Source of the DNA: Candidatus Flemingiibacterium merdigallinarum
GTDB taxonomy: Bacteria > Bacillota > Clostridia > Oscillospirales > CAG-272
Assembly: GCA_904386005.1 (NCBI GenBank)
Contig: CAJFKR010000009.1
Coordinates: 1-49,342, forward strand
Direction of reading: 5' to 3'
DNA length: 49,342 bases
Shown: positions 32,179-40,640 of the stretch, piece by piece
Position numbering within the stretch: position 1 is the stretch's first letter
Layout: every line of letters begins with the position of its first letter
The notes under the pieces: model-generated
Seen by the model: the letters and a program-made list of their open reading frames with translations, nothing else
The model's database searches: none
What the model was told of the DNA's origin: nothing
Translations under genes and position numbers: made by a program

Positions 32179-33348
32179 ATGGATAAAGTGAGATTCGGTA
32201 TAGTCGGCTTCGGCAATATGGGTACCGGTCACTGCAAATATCTCAACGCAGGTGAAATCGAGGGCGCGACTCTCGCCGCGATCTGCGATATCAAGCCGGC
32301 AAAGCTTGAAATGGCAAAGGAAGCTTATCCGGATGTCGCACTGTTCGACAACCATATGGATATGTTCAAATCGGGAAAAATTGACGCGGTCATAATCGCG
32401 ACCCCGCACTACTTCCATCCGACAATCGGTATTGACGCGTTCAACTGCGGCATCAACGTAATCTCCGAAAAGCCTGCCGGCGTTTACACAAAGCAGGTCG
32501 AGGAGCTCATCGCGGTCGCTAAAAAGAGCGGTCTCGCATACGGCATGATGTTCAACCAGAGAACCAACCCGATGTATCAGAAAATGCGCGAGATGGTGCA
32601 GGGCGGCGAGCTCGGAAGCCTCTACCGCTGTGTATGGATTATCACCGACTGGTTCAGAACCCAGTCTTACTACGACTCCGGCGATTGGCGCGCTACCTGG
32701 GACGGAGAGGGCGGCGGAGTGCTCTTAAATCAGTGTCCGCATCAGCTCGACCTCTGGCAGTGGATTTTCGGTATGCCGACAAGAATCCACGCGTTCTGCC
32801 ATGAGGGCAAGTACCACAACATCGAGGTCGAGGACGACGTCACCGCGTACGCTGAATACGCGAACGGCGCGACCGGCGTGTTCATCACGACGACCGGCGA
32901 GGCTCCTGGCACGAACCGCTTCGAAATCACCGGCACGCTCGGCAAGCTCGTCGCTGAGGGCAATACCTTGAAGTTTACTAAGAACGAGGTTGACGCTGCT
33001 GAATTCTCGCGCACATCCGAGCAGGGCTTTGCTAAACCCAAGACCGAATACATCGAATACAAGTTCGAGAACGGCGGCCCTCAGCACAAGGGAATTACGC
33101 AGAACTTCACCGACCACCTTATCAAGGGCACTCCGCTGCTCGCATCCGGTTATGAGGGAATCAACGGACTTTCGATTTCGAACGCTATGATGCTCTCGAG
33201 CTGGAAGAACGACTGGGTCAACCTCCCGAACGACGGCGAGGAGTTCTGGGCAGAGCTTCAGAAGAAGATCGCTTCAGTCAAGAACCGCGAGAAGAAGGTA
33301 GTCGAGGAAAAGATCGCGGATCTTTCGGATACATATACCTCAAAGTAA
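32179..33348 (+). CDS. Gfo/Idh/MocA family oxidoreductase
   Basis: The 389-aa protein has an N-terminal Rossmann domain (FGIVGFGNMGTGHCKYL, residues about 6-22; CDIKPAKLE) and the family signature IISEKP-like NVISEKPAG near residue 96, then the C-terminal alpha/beta sheet domain with GGGVLLNQCPHQLDLWQWIFG near 183-203, which carries the catalytic His/Asp pair. It oxidises or reduces a sugar or inositol-type polyol with NAD(P). AAAGGT lies about a dozen bases upstream of ATG. It is the first of five plus-strand genes (MBL, SBP, VOC, ABM follow), a likely sugar-utilisation cluster. Its codon use is richer in AAG and GAG than its neighbours, which suggests high expression. Confidence 0.94.
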   Translation: MDKVRFGIVGFGNMGTGHCKYLNAGEIEGATLAAICDIKPAKLEMAKEAYPDVALFDNHMDMFKSGKIDAVIIATPHYFHPTIGIDAFNCGINVISEKPAGVYTKQVEELIAVAKKSGLAYGMMFNQRTNPMYQKMREMVQGGELGSLYRCVWIITDWFRTQSYYDSGDWRATWDGEGGGVLLNQCPHQLDLWQWIFGMPTRIHAFCHEGKYHNIEVEDDVTAYAEYANGATGVFITTTGEAPGTNRFEITGTLGKLVAEGNTLKFTKNEVDAAEFSRTSEQGFAKPKTEYIEYKFENGGPQHKGITQNFTDHLIKGTPLLASGYEGINGLSISNAMMLSSWKNDWVNLPNDGEEFWAELQKKIASVKNREKKVVEEKIADLSDTYTSK

Positions 33349-33373
33349 AATAACTCCAGCATGGCTTGAGCGC

Positions 33374-33408
33374 AATGCAGGTTGAAAAATCAATCTTCAA
33401 CCTGCATT
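33374..33408 (+). terminator. Strong hairpin after Gfo/Idh gene
   Basis: AATGCAGGTTGAA (33374-33386) pairs with TTCAACCTGCATT (33396-33408), a 13-bp perfect stem followed by TGTG. It lies 25 bases past the stop codon. The T-tract is short, so read-through into the MBL gene is possible. Confidence 0.65.
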
Positions 33409-33422
33409 TGTGTCTCAATCTT

Positions 33423-33535
33423 GGTCTTTGACCGCGATTTTCCGTATCAATACGGAAAGAACAGGTTATGAGTTTGAATTTTTTCAAGCTTATGGAAAGG
33501 TAGACTTTGCCCACGCGAAGTCATGGTTATTATTA
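33423..33535 (+). repeat. Structured leader element, copy 2 of 2
   Basis: GGTCTTTGACCGCGATTT matches copy 1 (GGTCAATGACCGCGATTT), with pairing-neutral change in the loop. Next comes a hairpin, TTTCCGTAT (33439-33447) with ATACGGAAA (33450-33458). The second part, GGAAAGGTA then GACTTTGC (33503-33510), loop CCAC, GCGAAGTC (33515-33522), then ATGGTTAT, again mirrors copy 1; the C-to-T change keeps pairing as a G-T pair. It runs into the start of the MBL-fold gene. Confidence 0.65.
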
Positions 33536-34365
33536 TGAAGCTTCGTTATCTTGGAACTGCCGCCGCGGAGGGAGTTCCCGCGCTTTTCTGCGAATGCGAA
33601 AACTGTAAAAAATCGCGTGCCGCCGGCGGTCGCGCGATACGTACACGCTCGCAGGCACTGGTCGATGGACAGCTGCTCATCGACTTCCCCGCCGATACCT
33701 ACAAGCATATTCTCGACAACAACATAGACCTGTGTAAAATCTCACACTGTCTGATCACGCACACACATTCTGACCACCTCTATCCTAACGACCTCGCTAT
33801 GCTTGAGCCGGGCTATTCGCATCTGCCGGACGGCTACAAGCTGCATATATACGGCTCGGACGCGGTATGCTCAAGGCTCGGACAGACTGTCGAGCGGCTC
33901 AAAAAGCACAATATCTGCGAGCTGCACGAAGTAAAGCCTTTCGATAAATTTTCGGCGGGCGGATACGAGGTCACCGCTCTGCCGGCGATTCACGACAAGA
34001 ACGCCGGTCCGCTGTTTTATATGATCAGCCGCTGCGGCAAGACTCTGCTCTGGGCGCACGACACGCACTATTTCTCGGACGAGGTCTGGGATTATTTCGC
34101 CGCAACGAAGCCGCATTTCGACCTGATCTCGCTCGACTGCACCAATGCCTGCCTGCCGCTCACCTATATCGGTCACATGGGACTCGACGAGAACATAAAA
34201 GCAAAGGAAAAGCTGATTTCGCTCGGCTGCGCCGACGACGGCACGGTCTTTGTCTGCAACCACTTCTCACACAACGGGACAAACGTCGTGTATGATGATT
34301 TCGTTCCGATAGCCGGACGAGCCGGTTTCAAGGTATCGTTCGACGGCGGTGAATTTGAGGTTTGA
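33535..34365 (+). CDS. MBL-fold metallo-hydrolase, PhnP-like
   Basis: The 276-aa protein has the metallo-beta-lactamase motif T-H-T-H-S-D-H (75-81), later metal ligands in IHDKNAG, WAHDTHYF and CNHFSHNG, and a Cys trio C-E-C-E-N-C (19-24) like the zinc site of PhnP. PhnP-type enzymes are phosphodiesterases acting on cyclic phosphate sugars. The start is uncertain: MKLRYLG at 33535 is the usual family start, but an in-frame ATG at 33523 directly follows the leader hairpin. The nearest ribosome site (GGAAAGG, 33494-33500) is separated from both by that hairpin. It follows the Gfo/Idh gene and precedes a solute-binding gene. Confidence 0.88.
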   Translation: MKLRYLGTAAAEGVPALFCECENCKKSRAAGGRAIRTRSQALVDGQLLIDFPADTYKHILDNNIDLCKISHCLITHTHSDHLYPNDLAMLEPGYSHLPDGYKLHIYGSDAVCSRLGQTVERLKKHNICELHEVKPFDKFSAGGYEVTALPAIHDKNAGPLFYMISRCGKTLLWAHDTHYFSDEVWDYFAATKPHFDLISLDCTNACLPLTYIGHMGLDENIKAKEKLISLGCADDGTVFVCNHFSHNGTNVVYDDFVPIAGRAGFKVSFDGGEFEV

Positions 34366-34447
34366 TTAAATCAGAATGTGATTGATGCACATCTATAAGC
34401 TATTTAATGCAATACTCCACTGCTTGAATACTAGTACAATAATACTG

Positions 34448-34476
34448 TTATTCCAGCTTGACGCGATTATTCCAGC
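34448..34476 (+). repeat. Direct repeat TTATTCCAGC before solute-binding gene 3
   Basis: TTATTCCAGC occurs at 34448-34457 and 34467-34476, a 19-base (about two helical turns) spacing just before the ribosome site of the next gene. It could be a regulator site, or chance. I found no clear -35/-10 pair in 34366-34494. Confidence 0.4.
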
Positions 34477-34494
34477 CCTGAAAGGATACCTCTG

Positions 34495-36015
34495 ATGAAA
34501 ATTCTCTCAAAAAGAATCATCTCCGCGCTGCTCGCCGCTATGACTACTGTAGGTACAGTCGCCTGTGCCGACAGCCAGCCCGATAACAATTCTGAAACCA
34601 CTGTCGGCGATACACAGACCGGTGGAACCGACGCGGTCGAAACTGACGCGACCGAAACCGGACGCGCCGCGGTCAGCGACAATCTGCCGTCCGACCTCAA
34701 CCTAAACGGTCGTTCGATACGCATACTCGCGCGTTCGGGAGACAAGGACACCCGTCTCGAGTTTCTGGCCGACGAGGAGTCGGGCGACATCGTCGAGGAC
34801 GCGGTATACAAGCGCAACCTGACCGTCTGTGAACGGCTCAATGTCACGCTCGACGTCATCGAAGTGAACGAGGAACGCCACTCGGGCGCCGGTATAAATG
34901 ACCTTTTGACCGCGTCGGTCATGGCCGGCTCCGACGATTATGACCTTGTAGCAAACCACTTAGGTCAGCTCTCCCCGCTGATTTTGCAGGGAATATTCCA
35001 GAATATGTACGATCTTCCCTATATTGACTGGGATCAGCCCTGGTGGAATCAATCGTACAACGACGCGGTCACAATCGGCGGGAAGCGTTATGCCTGCGCG
35101 GGTGAGCTGTCGCTGTCGATGATCATGGGCATTTACGCGACCTTCTTCAACAAGCAGCTTTGGGACAATTACTACAATGATCAGGATCTGTACGAAATTG
35201 TAAAATCCGGCGATTGGACGCTCGACAAACTGACCGAATTCTCGACCGGAGTGTATGAGGACATCAACGGTGACGGAGCTTGCGACGAGGGAGATACATT
35301 TGGTATGTCCTACATCCTCGACAGCATACAGGCGGACGCGTTTGCGGCCGGTGCCGGCGTCAGCTTCACCGAATATTCGGACGGAAAATACACGTGGGCG
35401 CTCGAAAATGAACACACCGCCGATTTCCTTGGCAAGATGGAGAAGCTGTTATTTGACAAATCAACTCTGCTGACCACCAATCTCGACGCGTTCCAGACGA
35501 CATTGCTTGACAAGATGAAAAATGACAGCGCGCTGTTCATAGTTCATATGCTGTCCGGAACCGAGCTGCTCCGCGAAATGGTCGGCGATTACGGTATTGT
35601 ACCGATGCCAAAGTTCGACGCGAGCCAGAGCGACTACAAGACTACCGTGCATAACGGTTCGTCGGTATTCGCAATCCCCGCGACCGCTGTCGGAGCTGAT
35701 GAGATTGCCGCGGTGCTCGAGGCTCTGTGTTCTGAAAGCTACCGCATGGTGACGCCTGCGTATTTCGATGTCGCGCTCAAGGTCAAATACGCTCGCGACG
35801 ACTCGGCGAGCGAAATGCTCGACATATGTATTGACAGTATCAGCTTCGACTTCGCGTACCTGTTCAATTCCGCGATCGGCTCTAACGCCGCAATCTTTCG
35901 CTCGCTGCTGAAATCAGAGAATATCGGCAGCGCGATGTCGACAATCGCTTCGAAAAAGAGCGAGGTTGACTCAAAGCTCGCTGAAATCGTCACCGCTTAC
36001 GGTGAGCTCGAATGA
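34495..36015 (+). CDS. Extracellular solute-binding lipoprotein 3 (ABC-type, orphan)
   Basis: The 506-aa protein has a signal peptide with Cys near 24 (GTVAC), a Thr/Glu/Asp linker and the same fold and motifs as solute-binding proteins 1, 2 and 4: GDIVEDAVYKRN near 98, AGSDDYDLVANHL, QPWWNQSYNDAVTIGGKRYA near 180, GDWTLDKLTEFS near 240, DINGDGACDEGDTFG near 257 (intact Ca-loop-like DxNxDGxxDExD) and VPMPKFDASQ near 370. AAAGGA lies ten bases before ATG. Its position within the Gfo/Idh-MBL-VOC-ABM cluster suggests that it captures the sugar processed by those enzymes. No permease gene is present. Confidence 0.92.
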   Translation: MKILSKRIISALLAAMTTVGTVACADSQPDNNSETTVGDTQTGGTDAVETDATETGRAAVSDNLPSDLNLNGRSIRILARSGDKDTRLEFLADEESGDIVEDAVYKRNLTVCERLNVTLDVIEVNEERHSGAGINDLLTASVMAGSDDYDLVANHLGQLSPLILQGIFQNMYDLPYIDWDQPWWNQSYNDAVTIGGKRYACAGELSLSMIMGIYATFFNKQLWDNYYNDQDLYEIVKSGDWTLDKLTEFSTGVYEDINGDGACDEGDTFGMSYILDSIQADAFAAGAGVSFTEYSDGKYTWALENEHTADFLGKMEKLLFDKSTLLTTNLDAFQTTLLDKMKNDSALFIVHMLSGTELLREMVGDYGIVPMPKFDASQSDYKTTVHNGSSVFAIPATAVGADEIAAVLEALCSESYRMVTPAYFDVALKVKYARDDSASEMLDICIDSISFDFAYLFNSAIGSNAAIFRSLLKSENIGSAMSTIASKKSEVDSKLAEIVTAYGELE

Positions 36016-36060
36016 ATCGGGATATACCGAATGCTGATTAACACTGTAAGCGGCTGACCG

Positions 36061-36145
36061 CGCTGCCGAAAGCAATCTCGCTGCTGAAAGCAGTATATTG
36101 CTGGCAGCAGTATGTCGCTGACAACGGTTTCGCTGCTGAAAGCAA
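36061..36145 (+). repeat. Irregular repeats of CGCTGCTGAAAGCA
   Basis: The unit CGCTGC(C/T)GAAAGCA starts at 36061, 36079 and 36131, with degenerate copies (GCTGGCAGCAG near 36100, CGCTGACAACGG at 36116). Each unit has self-complementary ends (GCTG/CAGC, GCT/AGC). They lie between a solute-binding gene and the VOC gene. Copies are too few and too irregular for a CRISPR. Rest of 36016-36213: nothing else seen. Confidence 0.6.
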
Positions 36146-36213
36146 ACTTGACCGCATATAAGACCAAAATACAACTCATATGCTAATTATTATCAACGAA
36201 AGGAAACACTGCC

Positions 36214-36624
36214 ATGAACACCAAAATACCCGGACTCGGAATCGCGCACCTCGCGCTTAAGGCAAAGGATTTTGACAAATCTTACAAGTTCTACACCGAG
36301 GGACTTGGCATGACCCCCTATCTCTCATGGGGCGAGGGCGACTCTCACATCCAGATGCTGAAATTCGGCGACGGCGCGGGAATACTCGAGCTGTTCGCCG
36401 GTGGAAGCGACGAGCTCCCCGAGATGGGCAAATACATTCACTTCGCATACTCGGTTGAAGATGTCGACGCCGCGTATGAGACCGCGCTCGCTGCCGGCGC
36501 GAAGCCGCTGACCCCGCCGAAGTCGGTCGCTCTCGAAAGCGAACCGCGCAAGGTCACTATCCGTATCGCGTTCGTAATCGGTCCGGACGGCGAACAGATT
36601 GAGTTCTTCAAAGAGGTTGGTTGA
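36214..36624 (+). CDS. VOC family (glyoxalase/bleomycin-resistance fold) protein
   Basis: The 136-aa protein has one vicinal-oxygen-chelate domain with two beta-alpha-beta-beta-beta modules: IAHLALKAKDFDKSYKFYTEGLGM, the metal His in IAHLAL and Glu in ILELFAGG, then KYIHFAYSVEDVDAAYETALAAG with a second His, and IGPDGEQIEFFKEV with the final Glu. The four metal ligands seem present, so an active lyase, epimerase or dioxygenase-type enzyme is possible. GAAAGGA precedes ATG. One base separates its stop from the ABM gene start. Confidence 0.9.
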   Translation: MNTKIPGLGIAHLALKAKDFDKSYKFYTEGLGMTPYLSWGEGDSHIQMLKFGDGAGILELFAGGSDELPEMGKYIHFAYSVEDVDAAYETALAAGAKPLTPPKSVALESEPRKVTIRIAFVIGPDGEQIEFFKEVG

Positions 36625-36625
36625 T

Positions 36626-36919
36626 ATGATAGCGACAACTGTAATCATTCACGTAAAGCCCGAGAATGTCGAGGACTTCAAGAAGATAACTCTCTACAAC
36701 TACGAAAACTCACGTCGTGAAGCCGGAAATGTCCGTTTTGACGTGCTCTGGTCGAACGACGACCCCTGCTACTTCACGCTGTACGAAGTCTACCGCACCG
36801 AAGCCGACGCGAAGGCTCATAAGGAGACCGAGCACTACAAGAAGTGGCGCGACACAGTCGAGCCGTATATGGCGACCAAGCGTGTGGGAATCGCGCACAC
36901 GCCGCTCGCGTTCGATTGA
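36626..36919 (+). CDS. ABM-domain (antibiotic biosynthesis monooxygenase/LsrG-like) protein
   Basis: The 97-aa product has the ferredoxin-like ABM fold: VIIHVKPENVEDFKKI, EAGNVRFDVL, PCYFTLYEVYRTEADAKAHKETEHYKKW. The pattern resembles LsrG, a processing enzyme for phosphorylated autoinducer-2, and YgiN-like quinol monooxygenases, but sequence alone cannot choose between them. AGAGG lies ten bases before ATG; the start is one base after the VOC stop. Last gene of the cluster, followed by a very strong terminator. Function within sugar catabolism (isomerase of a keto-sugar) is inferred only from context. Confidence 0.9.
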   Translation: MIATTVIIHVKPENVEDFKKITLYNYENSRREAGNVRFDVLWSNDDPCYFTLYEVYRTEADAKAHKETEHYKKWRDTVEPYMATKRVGIAHTPLAFD

Positions 36920-36936
36920 ATTCACTCGCACTCAAG

Positions 36937-36974
36937 CATAACAAAACAGCTCTGTCCAGAGCTGTTTTGTTATG
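36937..36974. terminator. 18-bp bidirectional terminator
   Basis: Arms 36937-36954 and 36957-36974 are perfectly complementary (core AACAAAACAGCTCTG) with two central bases. The A/T-rich ends give a T-tract in both directions; it separates the ABM gene from the convergent beta-helix gene. Confidence 0.95.
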
Positions 36975-36990
36975 ACATTGCGCGTCGCGC

Positions 36991-39900
36991 TCATTTCTCA
37001 ATTATACCGATATCCTTGAACGGGATATTCTCGAATTCGGGTATAGTCTCGCGTATCAGTGTCAGCGCGTCGTCGGTCAGTGTGAAGTCGCTGCCGTAAT
37101 CGACAAATATGCTTGTGTCGTCTGTCGAATAATTGTTTTCCAAGACACAGACTCCGCCCTTGTATATTGTGTCCTCGGGAATGTTCACAAATATATTTCC
37201 GACGAGGTCGTTCGTCATGACCGGCGAGCCGGACAACGCGACCTCCTCGAATTCTTCGTCAGTCATCGCCGCGTATTCCACAATCTTGTCAGCGTCGATA
37301 TAGTTGTAGACCTCAGCCCAGATCGTATCCTTGTAGTGTTCCATCCACGAGTCGCTCGTGAAATCGACTGCCGAAACTTTGGCGATTATCTCGTGCGCGT
37401 TGTCCGGATAGCGGTCGAACAGCCACTTGAACCAGCGCAGCTGGCTTCCGTCGGTCGAACCGCCGCCCCAGTCGGAGTTCTGATATGCCGACGGCATATC
37501 GACAAAGATGTTGTTCGTCATATGCGAGAACTGCGCGCCGTGCGTCTTTATCGCCGCCGAATCGTACGTGCCCTCCCAGAATACATTTCCGTAGATCTCG
37601 GCGCCGTTGTTGCCGTCGTCGATAAATATCGACTGCTGTCCGATGCCGCCGTGCTTGTTGCCGACATTGCCATACTTGTTGCCGATTTGATGGAAATAAT
37701 TGTATCTGATGACCGTCCCCATGAGCGACGGGTCGCGACCGAAATAGATCGCGCCCATATCTGACGAGTTGGTCACACACCCCGAAAAATCGTTGTATTC
37801 AATCACGATGTCGTTGCTGCCGACCGCGATCATCTCATGTACGCAGTTGTAGAGCTTATTGTTGCGGATAACCATTCCGAAGCTCGACGCTCCGATGCCC
37901 GGCTTGTAGGTGCTGCCTGAACGGTTGATGTCGTGTATCTCGCAGTTCTCGACCACATTTCCACTCGGGGTCAAGGTCTTGCGGTCGCCGCCGCTCAGAT
38001 TCACTCCGCCGCTGTTTGTATCGTAAATGTGACAATAGGACACAGTGACGTCGCTGCCGGACAGCGACGCGCCGTTCGACGATGTATGCGCGATAGTGCA
38101 GTTCTGCAGCTTGAAATTCGACAGGCTGTCGCCGCTGACCGCGTTGCCGCGGGTATACAGGAAGTTAAGACCATCGATAATTATATTTGACGTGCCGGTA
38201 AACTTGAACAGACTGTCGGCTACATTGCTGACATAGATGTCGTTTACATCATAATCGTCGTCCGGATAGAAGTATACGATCCGCTTCTCGCAGTCGATGT
38301 AGCTCTCGCCCGGCTGGTCGATTTCGTCGAGCAGATTGAAGTAGTAGTAACGCTGACTGCCGGTCACTGCCTCGCCGTAGCTGATAGCTCCGGGGATTTC
38401 GAACGACTTCGCCGACTTGTCGAGCGACATTATCTTGTAGTCCTCGTTGTACCAGTCCCACGACAAGAAGCCGAATATGTGCAGATCATCGAGCGCGCCG
38501 TCCGACCACTTCGCGATTCGCTCGGCGGCAGCGTCGTCGTAGTATATGGTAAACGAGCCGTCATCGTGCGCGTCGACCTTGTCAGCGGTCAGGAGATACT
38601 CGGAGTCCGAGCCGGAGTTCGGCCAGCGCGAGCGGTCGAGCGGGTTTCCGGCTATGTATACAGTCACCGGCTTGTCGGAATTGTCGCTTGTATTGCCATA
38701 AGCGTAAACCGACGGTATGCTGTCAAACAAACCCGACAGGTCTATCTGCATAAGCTTATCCGCGGCGGATTTGTCAATCAGACGGTCAAGTATCGCCTGA
38801 TCGGTGACTTTGGTGACGAGCGACGGGTCGACCTTGACTCCGCCGTAAATGTTGACTTGCTCGTTATTATACGCCATGTAGCTGACCGGCGCGCCATCGA
38901 TTCCCGAGTCGGTCGCGTCGAACTGCACCGGCGACGTCAAATAATAGTCGCCCCCGCGCAGATATATGTTCACCGGCGCGAGCCTTTGCTTCATCAATTC
39001 ACGCGCACGCAGGCGCGCTGCCTCGATTGTCGCGAGCGGAGCGGCCTCACTTTCGTCTCCGTCGTCGCTGCCGTTCGGAGCAATGAATATTTCGATAGGT
39101 TCAGCCATCGCTATCTCCTCCTTTGTTATAGATAACATTTCGTTCAGCGTAAAAGCCACCGTCTGCGACAGCGCGTCCGGATCGTAGCCGTCCGCGCTTT
39201 GCAGACTGCCGATAAAGAATCGCGCCGCCGCGCTCATATCGAGCGTGCCGCTGCCCGAGACGATGACGTCGCCGCCGTCGGTCGTGACTGTGCAGCTGCC
39301 GTCGGGCGCGTCCGAGCGGACGATGATTTTGTGCTCAGATTCCTTTGCCGGTTTGAATCCGGTGGTATTTTGTATGAACTCGTCTATCCACTCGACAGCA
39401 TCAGCGCCGCCCGAGAGATCGGTCGATACTTGATAGTCGTACAGTTCCACGCCATTCAAAAGATAGCTTTCACAGACGACCGGCGAGCGGTAGAGATATT
39501 CGCCGCCGTCTGGTACGAACAGCCGACCGCCGTCATAATCGATGAAATTTTCGATGAAGAATTCGGCCGCGCGCAATGTAGCCGAGTCGCTTCCGCCGCA
39601 GATTACGAGCCGGTTGTTTTCAAACTTGATTACGTAGTCGTTCATGCGCAGCTCGCCTTCTGCCGGCGACTCAAGCCGATTTGTCGAGCCGACCAAAATT
39701 TCATGCGTGTCGGTCGGAGCCGCTTCGCCCCGCTTCACCCAGTCGGTCGTCAGCTCTACCACTGCTACATTCTCCTCGAGCGCACGGCGAATCGCGAGTG
39801 CGGCGTCGATCGACTCGCCCTCTCCGATATCGCTGCGCACAATCTGGTATCCGGCGAGCTCGGTCTTTGTAAGCTCGCGCAGCTCGAGCCGCTCGCCGCT

Positions 39901-40029
39901 TTCATTCAAGGTCACATACGCGCTGTCGCCGTCAAACCGCAACCCGCCGCCGTCAGACTCGTCGCTGCACGCGACAAAAAACAGTGCCGTCGCGATTGCG
40001 AAAATCACAGTAAATAGCTTCGGTCTCAT
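36991..40029 (-). CDS. Large beta-helix lipoprotein, GH141-like glycan-degrading enzyme
   Basis: The 1012-aa protein has a lipobox FVAC (Cys about 21). Residues about 30-300 resemble the helper domains found before glycosidases (EILVGSTNR, LRAAEFFIENF). From about 320 (IEIFIAPNGSDDGDESEAAPLATIEAARLRARELM, VNIYLRGGDYYLTSPVQF) begins a right-handed parallel beta-helix with many N-ladder repeats (NIIIDGLNFLYTRGN, NFKLQNCTIAHTSS, NDIVIEYNDFSGCV, GTVIRYNYFHQIGN, AEIYGNVFWEG). This layout is like GH141 and similar pectin- or fucan-active families. Likely surface enzyme on host or plant glycans. AGAGGTG precedes ATG; a perfect consensus promoter lies 60 bases upstream. Confidence 0.83.
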   Translation of the reverse strand: MRPKLFTVIFAIATALFFVACSDESDGGGLRFDGDSAYVTLNESGERLELRELTKTELAGYQIVRSDIGEGESIDAALAIRRALEENVAVVELTTDWVKRGEAAPTDTHEILVGSTNRLESPAEGELRMNDYVIKFENNRLVICGGSDSATLRAAEFFIENFIDYDGGRLFVPDGGEYLYRSPVVCESYLLNGVELYDYQVSTDLSGGADAVEWIDEFIQNTTGFKPAKESEHKIIVRSDAPDGSCTVTTDGGDVIVSGSGTLDMSAAARFFIGSLQSADGYDPDALSQTVAFTLNEMLSITKEEIAMAEPIEIFIAPNGSDDGDESEAAPLATIEAARLRARELMKQRLAPVNIYLRGGDYYLTSPVQFDATDSGIDGAPVSYMAYNNEQVNIYGGVKVDPSLVTKVTDQAILDRLIDKSAADKLMQIDLSGLFDSIPSVYAYGNTSDNSDKPVTVYIAGNPLDRSRWPNSGSDSEYLLTADKVDAHDDGSFTIYYDDAAAERIAKWSDGALDDLHIFGFLSWDWYNEDYKIMSLDKSAKSFEIPGAISYGEAVTGSQRYYYFNLLDEIDQPGESYIDCEKRIVYFYPDDDYDVNDIYVSNVADSLFKFTGTSNIIIDGLNFLYTRGNAVSGDSLSNFKLQNCTIAHTSSNGASLSGSDVTVSYCHIYDTNSGGVNLSGGDRKTLTPSGNVVENCEIHDINRSGSTYKPGIGASSFGMVIRNNKLYNCVHEMIAVGSNDIVIEYNDFSGCVTNSSDMGAIYFGRDPSLMGTVIRYNYFHQIGNKYGNVGNKHGGIGQQSIFIDDGNNGAEIYGNVFWEGTYDSAAIKTHGAQFSHMTNNIFVDMPSAYQNSDWGGGSTDGSQLRWFKWLFDRYPDNAHEIIAKVSAVDFTSDSWMEHYKDTIWAEVYNYIDADKIVEYAAMTDEEFEEVALSGSPVMTNDLVGNIFVNIPEDTIYKGGVCVLENNYSTDDTSIFVDYGSDFTLTDDALTLIRETIPEFENIPFKDIGIIEK

Positions 40030-40088
40030 CAGAATCGCACCTCTTTTTTATCTGATTCACAGACGATATTAACATCTCCGCAAAGTTG

Positions 40089-40117
40089 ATTATATCATAT
40101 ATTATACATAATGTCAA
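40089..40117 (-). promoter_or_regulatory. Consensus sigma-A promoter for beta-helix lipoprotein
   Basis: Minus strand: TTGACA (40117-40112), 17-base spacer, TATAAT (40094-40089); both perfect. Nothing else is evident in 40118-40301. Confidence 0.9.
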
Positions 40118-40301
40118 GCTTTTGTATTTATATGATAAACAAATTGCCAGAAATGGGGATCAAATTTACAAAATCAGACATATGACTGTATACGCTGCAT
40201 AGCATATGCCGCGTTCGTGTTCGTATATACTAATAATCACGGTTATAAATTATGTATAAGTCAAGTGCCGCTTTATGCCATAAAAATATTCAGATTGGGT
40301 A

Positions 40302-40330
40302 TTGAAAACAGTCGACGATTATGTTATAAT
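40302..40330 (+). promoter_or_regulatory. Sigma-A promoter for small ORF/MFS region
   Basis: TTGAAA (40302-40307), 17-base spacer, TATAAT (40325-40330). The leader to the small ORF is about 300 bases and starts with element copy F. Confidence 0.8.
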
Positions 40331-40370
40331 TTTATATGTTCTGTGAAACTCGAAAAATATAATATAAAAT

Positions 40371-40445
40371 CTGTGGGAAAACACTTCGACGCAGGCAGCA
40401 TCGAATCATCTTTTTAATCGAATCTGCAATTTTTAAGCTGCCATA
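40371..40445 (+). repeat. Dispersed 5'-leader hairpin element, copy F
   Basis: GTGGGAAAAC, then TTCGA (40385-40389) pairing with TCGAA (40401-40405) over the loop, then CATCTTTTT, then AATCGAATCTGCAATTTTT and AAGCTGCC. The last segment matches copy D (AAGGCTGCC). It begins about 35 bases after the predicted transcription start. The rest of 40446-40640 shows only weak hairpins. Confidence 0.55.
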
Positions 40446-40640
40446 AAAGTCTTACAGATAATTCATCGTATCGCGCCGCCGTCGCGGGAAAGACTAAATA
40501 TGCGGTGCTTGCCAACACGCGATATATTGCCGTATGCGGTATACGCAATGCGGTATTTTGTCAAAATTATCATTCTGTTGCTTCATGGCATATTGTCTGC
40601 GCGTTGCTGCCAACCGTAAATTTATTTTTAGGTGCGTGAT

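Noticed and set aside
36061..36145. CRISPR array
   Set aside because: Units are 14 bases, irregularly spaced (18 and 52) and partly degenerate; no cas genes.
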